A stretch of 64,000 nucleotides of DNA from Echinostoma caproni (taxonomy: Eukaryota; Platyhelminthes; Trematoda; Plagiorchiida; Echinostomatidae): positions 1 through 64,000 of the forward strand of contig UZAN01039804.1 in the NCBI GenBank assembly GCA_900618425.1. Reading direction: 5' to 3'. The position numbers and the translations under genes are program-made. Each line of letters begins with the position of its first letter. Position 1 is the first letter of the stretch. The notes under the pieces are model-generated. The model ran no database searches. It had not been told where the DNA came from and saw only the letters and a program-made list of their open reading frames with translations. Below, piece by piece: positions 39,301-51,300 of the stretch.

Positions 39301-42300
39301 GACGTTTGCAATATTGAATCTGCACAGTTGTGATCGGGTGTTAAACAATAGGGAAATCATGACCAAAAACAATCGTGTGTGACAATATTCATTGAACTAC
39401 TGTCCATCAACACAACTGGGGAAAGTGATGCGGATATTTTCAGATTATTTATAATACGAAGGAAGGAAGTTGTCCTTTGAATTGCCGGGATTCCAGATCA
39501 AACTCAAACAGAATGATTCCTCAGTAGGAGAGTGATTGATCTCATTTCGCAAACCATGTGATGTAGTTCAGTTTTGGGAAGATCACAGTGTGAAAAAGCT
39601 CATTTTTAGCAATCGGATCAGTACAGTTTTGTATCCTAACTTCTCATTCAGGAGTGTAGTTCCTGAAACCGCAACTAGCATTCAAACTATTTATGATATC
39701 TTATTTTTCTGAATGCTTTCAACTGTTATGTTGCCACAACACTGGCATAATGGAATGCATGGCAATCATCCTGGAGGTAATTTCATGATTGGACATAAAA
39801 GTATTTGATTATTCTTCACATACATAAAATGCGTGTTACCACGTTTCTCAAACCTCACTCGAAATATGCTTGCCTTTATAAATAGCTGCGAGTGTGAACC
39901 AGGAAACCTACTACATCATTTGAAGTTTCATATGAATTTGAAACAGTTGTCCACTTTTAAAGTGGTTTTGACACGATTTGTATAGACACTTTCAGAAATC
40001 GTCCAAAAGACCCGCTGTTATATTGGCAGAATCCACGGAGATATTCTTTTCCCTGCCGTCTATCATTTACAATGTCATATCTGTGCTTTGTTAACAGATA
40101 AACGATTTCTGTGCAACCCATCACTTCATTTTGACCACACACAAATCCGTACACTAAAACGTGCCCACCCGTGTCTAAGCTCTCATCATGATCAATCACG
40201 TAGAGAATAAACGAAAAAACAACCTTCAACGTTCTCCCCACTCACTCAGTCACTCACTCGCATTCTGCATTCTGAAGAATAAAATAAAATTAATCTGCGT
40301 TACTTTTATCTGCAGGTGGAAGTCCAACGGTGTAACGGAACCATTTAGTCAGTTTAGTCCGGCAGGGAACATAATCCAAGGTCAAACTAAACTGCAGGTT
40401 TTCATTGGGAAACTTTGGGCTCTGAAAGATTGCAGCTAAAATTTGCAAGGCCTTGCGCATTTTCCAATAATACTGCGGGAAAGCTTGTTTTTGCTGTTAC
40501 AATACATTACAGTGTATCTTGTGAGTCGGTTAGATTGTGCGTGAAGTTTATACATCGTACGACTCGTAGTCCAGATGAAGAAAGGATGCAATTAGTTTGA
40601 CGCTGGCGACGCGGCACGTACACAAGTAGGCTCAGCACGAGTCATAATTCCAGTATTTATATATGATGACCGTAAGTATATTCATCTTAGTTAATAAAAT
40701 TATGTTCAAAATTGGCTGTCAGTATGTCGGAAATACTAAATCATATTAGTAGTAAAGTGGCAAAATACTGCAGATGCATTTGACAACGTGCTTGCGAACA
40801 GAGTACTAACGAAATTCAGTAGATGTCATCTATCTCTTTTATGTTTTTTAATCAGGCCTATATTCTCACTTAATCAACTTTTACCTTGATTGTTTCTCCT
40901 TATTATGCATATGCTAATATTAATAGATAGCAAATGGATGATCACCAGAAGGGAGTAATGCAACTGCCTAGTTCCGGTCGACTGATTTCAAATGACGAAC
41001 CAAGGAGTGCACAGCCCCCCTCTGTTTCTAGCAAACCAAATTCAGATTAGTACGCTGATAATTAAGCACGATTGTTCAGTCCCCTCCGGTTTATCCTAGA
41101 ATCATCTAGCTCATTCCATCCGAACGAGAATCAAGNGGTTTATCCTAGAATCATCCAGCTCATTCCATCCGAACGAGAATCAAGCACCGTGTTTAGATGA
41201 CGCAGTTTGTTTCGCAGTTCGTAGTCCAGTTCGTTGATAATCACGGGCCGTTTACTCGAATTGCACTTATGATGAATCAACAGTTTACTCCTTTTTTCTT
41301 TTTATTGACCACCTTTTCGTCGAATTGCAAGATCTATTTTTTCAGGAAGGAAAACGGAGAAGATCAAAGAGATGCCTCATGACTCAAAGATGAAAGGAAA
41401 TATACGCGGTTTTGGAGACGATTTAACACTATCTATCTGACCGTTAGACGATGTCCTTGTCCGCTTTAAACAATGGTCCTAAAGGGTAACCAAGTAACTT
41501 TCGTTACCGTTCTTCTTTTCCTATCAATAGTTTCCTTCATATTCTTGCATTGATAGTGCATTTCACACATTGTGATCATCATCTAATGAATGAAATCATT
41601 GTATTCCAGTTAAAAACTTGCTCAGTCACTGCTTTTTTAACCGTTATACATGTGCAACTGTTGAACAAGAGTGAGGTAGAGACTGCTGAAAATTGAACGT
41701 CCTCATTCGTTTTCCGAAAGAATTCTTTTAAATTGATACTGATTCCAGATAAAAGGATTCTCCAAGTGAAGTAAGGTAATTTTTCATAGTGATATAAAAT
41801 TCCGTTTATAATTTAGCCAAGGTAACATCTGCATCACCTTATTAAAATCTCCAGGACAATCTGAACAATATTGTGGGCTATTCCGAATCAAAATAATCTT
41901 ATTACCCGGAAACAATGGCATGTTATTCTTTGGTTCAATTCAAGTTTTCTTTTAGAAATTCTCATGGAGTCAGAGAACTTATACGGTGTTTTGATACCAT
42001 TAGTTAAGGAATAGAAACTGTGAATATTTCGTAAATAAAACAAGTAACAGATTTGTCTTAATAGCATCCATTCAATGTTATGCTGTCCACCCACTACAGC
42101 TGATCTAACTTTCATTTTTAGAAGACAACCCTATCTCGTAAACCGCAATGATTCACGAAATAAGGTTACGGGCGGTGTCCCTGACATCGTTTGTCCATAT
42201 TTACCGAGTTTTCACTTCTCACGTACAATTGCAAACTGCAGAATAGAAGGGTAGCTTCAGACAAACCGGTTCTCATTGGTTTGATTTATTAGGTTTTACT

Positions 42301-45300
42301 GAGAAGCCTTATTGAACAGAAAAACGGCATTCGGGTAAATATTTTTTTCAATTTTTTAGATTGCTGTTATAACCTGGAAAGAGGAGGCTGACCAGGGAAA
42401 GCCCCTCGGCAACCTTCTCAGGTACAACCGCCGTTCAATGCCGGTTGTCTATTTTGCGAGCTTAGTGCCACCGCCACCTCCTGGGGTACGACTAGACCGA
42501 AAAGTGGTTGCTATCATGCAATCCGTTATGTTTTACAACAAAAATAACTTTGGAAATGTTTCGTACGTAATGACTTCAAACTTCGACAATGCATCACGGA
42601 TTCTGGGTGCATTTTAGTCTTAGAGTCTAAGAATAAAATTTTATTATAAGATTATATTCGAGCGGTCAGATCTAGCTTCAAATTCACTAGTTGATAAACT
42701 CCAATGATCATCTATTTTATTAAAGTGTTAGGATAAAATAAGAAAACTCCTAAACCATTCTGTTTTTTCGAAGTATTTGGCCGATTTGCCGATTCTCTTT
42801 CCATGACGCGTTTTCCAGGTGAGGTCTTTAATTAGTACAGCTTCTAATTTCTTTCCTGAAGGGCAGGAAATTGAACAATGTGGTCAGCTTATGTGTACTT
42901 GAAGGTTTTTCAGAACTACATTTTGAACAATGATACCTAATAGATGAATCGGACAGGCTGCAACGTTTTACACCGGTGACTGATGCAATTAAATGAGAAA
43001 TAAGTCAAAAGTAAATGATTGCTAATAGCTCCATTCGAAATTCCTAATCATTTAATGTGAACACGAGGATAGTTGATTGAGTTGAACTCCTGCATTGAGT
43101 CACACACACAGTTTCGCGCAAATGTCTGATGTTCAATGAGATGGTGCTCATTCGTAGATCGAGAAGTACTTAGTCGGAATGAAACATGTACCAGAAAGCC
43201 AAAATCCTGCATTGAAACAAAAAGGGGTCTGATGATCTGCCTGGTGGTCAAATGGTTAGTATGCTTACGTTCTACGTGTGAGGTCCGGTGTTCAACCTCG
43301 AGTTGGGTTTATGAATTGGCAAAGCTGATGAAACCCAACCAGATCGAAATAGCTATCCAGTTAAAGTTTCATTTGCTCTTTACACAATGCAATCTACCAT
43401 ATGAAATTCTGAATTGATATTGATATTTGGTTTGAAAATATTTTGGCAAGTAAGACGTGCCTAGATGGTCGGAGGAAGAAAACTAAATGTGAATTGCATC
43501 TTTACTACTGGTATCAGAAGCTCGCCAGTAGTGCAGATCCACCCTAAGTCGTCCAGCTGAATACGAAACTCTTCGCCAGGAAAGTGTTTATGTTACAGCC
43601 AGCTCACAGCGGTACTAGTCATAATTATCAATTCAAGTTGGTTCAGGTTTCGGTTACAGAGCTATTCAGTCATTTCTTTTGGTCTGACAGTAAAGCAGGG
43701 AGAGAGTGTATATTAATTGCGCTCGACAGCCTCCCACCACTGGTCATAGAGTTCAAAGCCTGGACGAGAACATGATTACGTACTACCGACGGACTCTAAT
43801 GAGAGCAAATCTGGAGTTCAGTGCTTCCCAAGCAATAAGTCTGTGGAATTGCAAGTCGAAATTTTCCCGCAACACTCCTCTCAAGTATGTCTGTATGTAT
43901 GTAGTATGAATTTGTAATATGTCACGGTCCAGGAGACATAATACTATGTCGACACATCCTACTGAGACTCCTGCAGATTGCCCTTTCCAGTTCTTCCTCA
44001 ATGGCTGTGGGTGGAATGCACGGCTTATTTTATCTAGTCCTAGCCAGCGGAAACCAGTATTTGCGATTATGTATAACTGCCTTTGAAAATAACGATAGTT
44101 TCTGTCGAAGGCTTTGGCGGAAATGGCAAAGAAAGGAGGCCATTTGTTGCGGTTAATTAGACCATCAAGAAAGCTAAGGTTGGGGATTTAGTCTGAATGA
44201 CATCATTTCTTTTCCTCACTCCACAAGCAGACAAAGGTTCAATACTTTCCTCGGCAACATATTTGTACCTTCATCGTTTTCTTGAACCGTTTTCACACAC
44301 ACCATCATCAAGAAGAAATATTGAATTACATCAAACTAACTGTGTTTTACTAAAATGTAAAAATTTATGTTCCTCCTCTTCTGATTTGACTCAGTTCCAC
44401 CGGTTATAAAATGGTGCTTTGGTCATCCTCAATAGTTTTCCCCACAATGACAACTGATGGTACCAGTGTACCCGCATTTGACAGACCGGTGTAGTCAAGA
44501 TGCTGGATCACCGTGAAAACATTGGTGTCACCTCGCTCACAATGGCTGTGACCAATCAAATTCTATTTAGAGAAAAACAATATAGCGAACAGGTTTGTTT
44601 TCGTAATTTCGTTTTCAGGCATTCACACTTGTGTGTTTACATATAATGTATAAATAAATGTGACTGGTCCATTGAGGTTGAAAATACAACGATGTCTGTC
44701 ACGCGTAAAGTAGAGCGAGTGTAGAAAATAGGGGTAGTGGGCGAACGGGGGGGGGGAAAGGTCAATTATGTAAATTTATGATGACCTTTTTCACGTGCAA
44801 TTTGTCACGCCATGTTGCGTCATCACGACATGACTGAAGTCGTGTCCACATTAGATACAGACACACGCAAAACTGTGAAAGCCTGAAGACGAAGTTACGA
44901 GAACAAGCTTCTTTGCTATATTGTTTCTCTTTTGATATTCTTATGGGAATTTTCCGCGAAATTTTATTGCGTTACAACCGATAGGAGACAAATACTGCGA
45001 GATGTTAACATCTCTTTTAAACTCTTCAGTCGCCACAACGTAAAAAAATCTGGTATTTATCCAAACAAGTTTCGATAAACGGACAATAGTCACAAAAGCG
45101 GTGACACTTACGGTGACACTTGCGGTGACACTTACATCGGTAGAACGAATCGGCCCTTGGCACAGCGGATGTCTGAACACATTCCCAAGTGGTTGATATA
45201 ATCGATGACGCAACAAAGTCCTACAGGTCAAACTGATAGGAGAAATCCAAGGTCATCAATCGCAAAACATCTCATGGCAACTGGACACATCGTTGACCCA

Positions 45301-48300
45301 CAAATGTCGTTAAAGCCATTATTACGTAGCATTAATCCCAGGATTTTGGCATTCAGCTATGCGATGCTAATTACGTTACGTAACCCAATATTGTGCGCAC
45401 AAAAGTTTCTTACACAATCAGTCAGACTGCCATGGAACTGATTTCCCACCCAACCCTGACTAGTGTCCGTTCTACCACTGTAGTTATCAAACATTGTTTG
45501 TGCAAAATACCAGATTGTTTTGCGTTGTAGCGACTGAAGAGATTAAAAGAAATGTTAACATCTTTCAGTGTTTGTCTTCTATCGGTTCTAACAAATTGGA
45601 TAACAGAGACTCAATGTTTCAAGTTTCCGAAATTTTATTTACTTCAGTCACATTGTGTCTAACGTCTGGTTTAGTTGTTTGATTTATGTGTGCAAAACAG
45701 TATGATGATTTTGTGAGCGGTACCGACATCATACAGTCGTTTTCTTGCGCGATGATACAGCTGTTTACCATCGGTTTGTGACCGAATACTGATTACTACC
45801 TCGTACCAATGGCCACGGTTTGAGCCCGATGGAAAACATACAGGCGATTCTTGAATAAAAAGTGTACCGGGAAGCGAGAAACCACTCCACAAGACGTTAC
45901 AAAGAGACATCTTCGGTAGAGGATAGAGTGATAACGGAGGGGTACTGCTGAAAATCTCATACCAAGTCTGTTGTGAATTCGGTGACTAAATCCGGTAATA
46001 AATTTGATCAAGGTGGTTAAGTCCATCAAGATGCTTTTATTTTGTTGCATTACATGAACCGTTTTTTCGTACATTTATTTTTACTCTGATCTATCTTTCG
46101 AGTTCTTCTCATTCCCATGAACCTTACCGATTCTGTTTATAGGAGTCATCATAGTCTATTAGAAGAAATTTTGCATCACTTTTATCAGAGGTGTTTCAGT
46201 TGACGGAATTCAATCAATAATGTTCAATAACAGATTCCATCATTCTGTTTACTTCCAACTGCTAAATCACGTGACTGGTAAAGCAAAAGAAATCTGAATG
46301 TTGAAGCCGCTGGTCAACACATAGGTTTGGTAATTCATTTACATGAGCCACTTCCGGCTGTCCCAAAATGTGTTTGAAAGCGTTCTGTATAGGACGAGGA
46401 AACCCCTAGGTTTCATCACCTTTGATTACTTAGTACCCCCGGAAAACTGGTCCTGTGCTATGTCTCTTTAAGACTCAGCTTACGTTGAGTTGAAAACAAT
46501 TTTAAATAATCTCGTCATTTTCTAACAAACCACATATTTTCTTTCCATTAGAGGTACCTGGCATGCCTTATCTTCCTTGCCATAAAATCTAGTCTGGTGC
46601 GAGATAAGAGGGGAAGGCAGAATTAGATTCATCGATTTTTGACTGATTGATATATTTCAAATGCAAATGAAATTCTTGACGTTAGGTGATTTGATCAGGA
46701 TCCACAAACGCCTTTCGCAATTATATACATTCACGTTTATCGTCTTTTGAATCCATTTGCCGCGTGATACTGTGCGATTTCTTCGGATGAAGGTTATACT
46801 GCGTAGGTTTATGATCATCTCTGATGATATTCAGCTATTGACTAGAAAAAACCCAATAATAATCGCAGAGAGATTAGGCAGCATTAACTAATTGCGCAGC
46901 GGATGTGGTTGAAATTGCTTCAGACTGAACTCCTCAACTTTGTATCTCACATACGTTCGACCAAGTTGCAGTTTCCATGGCCTATAATAAACGCATGACT
47001 CTGTTGAAATTGAATCTTTTATAGCGCTATATCAACAATATTACGCAATACATGTAATGTTTCTCCACATATAATAACCATGAAAGGTATGGCACTTCAT
47101 ATTTGTTCAATTATCCGGTGCATTTTGGTTAATGGTTGACTAATGGTTATCTGCTTTGCTCTTTCGGGGGCTCATGATCTGTGTGCACAATTTTGTTATG
47201 CACTTCTGAGTCCCGAGTCCCGGCATGGACGAAGCCGTTGTTCAGTGATCTTTGTAGACCCTTGTCAATCATGTTCGACATGGTAAATGTTACAAATGAG
47301 CTGCCAAATGAATAAGATCCAAACAAATAGATCAATACACAAATCCTAATAAGTATTTGGTGGAATAGAACTGAGAAATAACATATTCAACTCAATTGGC
47401 TAATGCTATTTGTGTTCATGTGAGGTTTAGGTTTTCGGTGAAAGTTTTCACTAATATCGTCCTTCGGAGAAATTACACCGATAAAATCTCAATTATTCTC
47501 ATATAGATTGCAGATGACCCTATTGGAGAGAACACAGAAATGGAAACAAGCGACCGTAAACGACTTGCCCTGGAAACCCACCTAAGCAATGATAACCCAT
47601 ATAAGCCTGATCTTTTTAAAGGACCACTTTGTATCTCTACACCAGGTGTTCAAAAGGCTTATTTTGTAATCTGGAAACATGCGATGCCGGTGCTATGTGC
47701 ACATGGCGTGTTGACACACAACAACTGGCTGTGATTATCTCCAAAAAGGCTATCGGGTTGCTCTACAACCTGCACTCAGTCCATTACATGGACTAATTGT
47801 TTGTGTTAGTACGCGGGTTCCTGTCTATCATATGCCACTATATAAACTCGATATTTTTAGTTTAAAAGAATGATCATGCCCTAAACGAAGCAACAATTGG
47901 AAGTAATACATAATGAAATGGTTTCAAGGTTGGAAGACTCCCAAACCTGAAGCCAAAAATATTATTTACTCGGTGAATTTTATAGCACTGCAGATTCGTG
48001 GATAGTACAATAAGCTTCTGACCGAGTATTACTCTACTGTGCATTGAAATGACACTTACGGTTTGCCGTACCAAAGCTGAGATGCTTTCAATCATCATAT
48101 TGGTGAAACAACTCATCGGTTTCAAGGCCGGGATATCGGACTGCAGACGCGTGAAGAATTCTCCCAACTGTTGTACAAATGGCGATTGACTCAGGTTTCC
48201 AATCCACGCATATTTGTGATCAAACCAGTTGCGAAGGCCCTGTTGCAATATGTAGACCGCATCTGAACGGGAGGAAAACAAATTAAATTACGCGGGAACG

Positions 48301-51300
48301 AAAAGATAATAATAATAATAATAATAAATTGTTGTTATTAATTAATTCATTTACTACTAAAGAAAGCCACTTACCCCGTGCGCCGCGCTATCACTTAGTA
48401 GTAATACCTGTTAATTGCAATGGATACAACATATGAAATGCAATACACATACAAGTAACAAGCCCGTTCAATGTTTATCGGAATGTATTTCGACCCAAAA
48501 TGTTTTCAAGTGAAGACGTCCAACCTGTGCAGTTCAATATTCGATCGGTGTCTTTTTCGAGATTCATTACGTCTACTTCAAATGGAAATGAATGGTTTGC
48601 CACAGCTTTTAAAAAAAACTGTGTGGCGTTCAACTCATTTTCCGCGCTTTGACAAATGTGCCGCACAGTATTTAGTGTCTCGAGTGAAAAATGTTGGTCC
48701 GAGAATTGGTGAGAACAAAACAATCTACGAATTCGTGTTGTTTGACTCATTCAGAAGAGAATACGAAAATAAGTATGCGCAACAGATTCCACAACCGATT
48801 AGTTCACAGTTAGGTGCAGAGAACCGCGCATGGTTTATAAAATTAAAACATAATGCGTTTCTACAGAGGTAAAAATTAATCATTTTCCAGTCTTCATCGC
48901 AGACGGAATATAATTTCTTTATGTGAATTGTATGCGACATAAAATGAGTCCACCACGTTACCGATTCGATTGGGCACAGAAACGTCCACGAGCGATTGCA
49001 GCTCTCCCTCTAATTTGTTTAGTCGTGTGTTTTATTAAATTCATTGATTTTCGTCACCGGCGGTAACCCGGTGCTAACGTCACCAAATTACCACCTCGAG
49101 GGACGTGAGTTCGAACCCACCACCATCGCCTGATTTTCCCCTGGCAGCCCTTTGATTGGCCGCTTCCCCTTTCCTGAAAATTGTATCACTGTGCACTCAA
49201 TAAAAAGGAATTAAAATGAGAGAGAGAATGGCAATGCGAATGAACGTTTTCATGGTTGTTCTTCTTTTCCTCCACTCGATTTCCCTGGTTGGATTTTCAA
49301 AATACATGAATGCAAATGAATGTTGCTTTATCAGAATAAGTAAACCGCTGATCTGAGTAATTCGGATAGTCGGTTTGGAAAAAATCAGTGTTTCCCGTAA
49401 ATTCCGGTGACAAACTTCAATTCAACCTTGTATTGAAGTTCTGTTCAGGGACAGAGTTCAGATACACTTTTTCACCAACAATTTCATAAGTGTCAAACAC
49501 ATTTTAGTTGTAGTTTTCCTTCCAATTACTCCCTTGAGATCTTCAAAGACCAAAGAAACAAGTTAGATAAACATTTTCTTCATCCATTGTGGCCTAATCC
49601 TTATAATTATGGGTTTCACTTGTTTCTTGTATCTTCCTTGATAGTCACGATTTCCATGACTAGGGGAAAATTGTCATTGTGTTAAAGTGCTAATACAAAA
49701 AAAATTGGTCTATCAAGACCCCTGATTAGAACTAATTTTCAGTTGTCAATCGGTATACAACCAGATCGATTAAATGTAACCGCTGTGACCACGATTGTGA
49801 CTATCAGAACTGCATTTTAAGTGATCCAAGACAAACTTGTTACTTCGGGGCGTCAAAATTATCGAAATAGGTGTCCATTGAATTTGATTTTACAGAACTT
49901 TCTAAAGTTAACTTCTTCTCTTCTTTCTGCATCTATTCGGAACTAAATCATAGATTTTGGGGACCCAAAAAATGTATGCCTTCATATTGATCGATTTGTT
50001 TGTCACAGTACAAGATTTAATCTTTGATAACATCTGATACCATAAGAGATGAATTGAGATGCTTTTCTCGACACATTGAAGTGATGGCTCTGAATGACAG
50101 AATTCATTCTGAGAAACGCTGCTAAAATGATCGGTACATCAGCTTGCAAATAGATCGAATAGAATGAGTCTTCTCCAACATCATGACCGCAGACACCAAG
50201 ATTGACCGAAATCAGAGTTCATAAAAAAGGACGTGATCCAGATTAATTGGTTGTGTCCAGAAAAAACGTAGTCTGCTTTTTTCAACCTCGACGAATATCG
50301 TCAATATTGTGAATGTTCTAATCTCATTTTGGATCAAACACTTGTGTGAGATATGCTTTGATGACGCTTGCATCCCCGAATTGGCAGCAAAAAGTTGATA
50401 AATCCTCAGAGGACGTGGGCAACAAATATGCCACTAACTTGGATTTTTCGGAAGCATTTGCGCTGTTTGCCCATTGACGTAAATTTCTTAAGTTTAAAGA
50501 ATGTTACTGCTTCCATTTTTAACAACCTCTTCTGGGTGTGTCCTCGGATGCTCTTTTCCGAACGTAGTTCAACCCTTATAATTTGAAGGTAAAGTTGTAC
50601 ACACTTAAAGAATTACGATTGTTATTGAACGCTTTACGTGGGACTTTCAAGCTAATTCACAGACCACAAGGTCTGTTGCATTGTGCTTTCACGAATGTCC
50701 AACTCTATGGGAGCTGGCTGTTTCATAAGTGCTAACGCAGTTTATTCACGACGGTATTTCCAATTTGAAAGCGTACAAATCCAGAGATCAGTATTATTGT
50801 TATCAGTGCAATATAGGCAAGTAATCGAAAATGCGGTGACCAAATTTGCTTCTCCGAAATGTACCGGACCGTTGTCCAGTGGGTGAGTGACCAGCAGGTA
50901 CGAACCCTAAGTCCAAGTTCACAGACCTCCACCATTTCTCATCAAGCATTAGACAAAGTCTTACTTCTGTAGCCTTGATTCCCAATTCTTTGGTCTTTAC
51001 CTACAGTCCTTTAGTCAAAACTCGTCATTCCTGAGTCATGACCTGTGGTTATTAGACTTCGACGCAAAAACTCCAACCATGCGGCGAATAAAATTGAAAC
51101 GCATGAAAGTTTTCTGTGGTCCAGAATTGTTGAACATTTTTGTTTCCAAAAACGTTTTATTTTGGAAAACTGGGTGACCAAATGAGGTGTGGTGATCGTT
51201 CGCTACACAGTTGACTATAGTAACTGTGTCAGATGTTGCAACGTAAATAAGTTAGCGAAAATGATGGAGGTATCTTTTTTTGTGAATGAAGTTCGTTGCC

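Larger units (their letters stand above)
39320..48059. other. W4-W5 intron, 8.7 kb
   Basis: It carries the 48-bp duplication around the N at 41136, a tRNA-like SINE head (43240-43312), a G10 run at 44747-44756 and the Penelope fragment with inverted arms (44971-45591). An open frame at 47540-47734 (plus) follows an acceptor-like tattctcatatag but matches nothing I know. Confidence 0.7.

Noticed and set aside
45205..45441. Host gene encoding a small protein
   Set aside because: The C-terminal pattern matches the Penelope element at 63.0-63.2 kb, so it is a mobile-element relic.
45671..45910. Minus-strand frame (CNVLWSGFSLPGTLFIQESP…) as an exon between W4 and W5
   Set aside because: No convincing acceptor/donor pair, and W4 joins W5 in phase without it.
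48475..48750. 91-codon minus-strand frame as an exon between W3 and W4
   Set aside because: W3 and W4 already share a split codon in phase. No good splice pair was found and the opposite strand has a longer frame.
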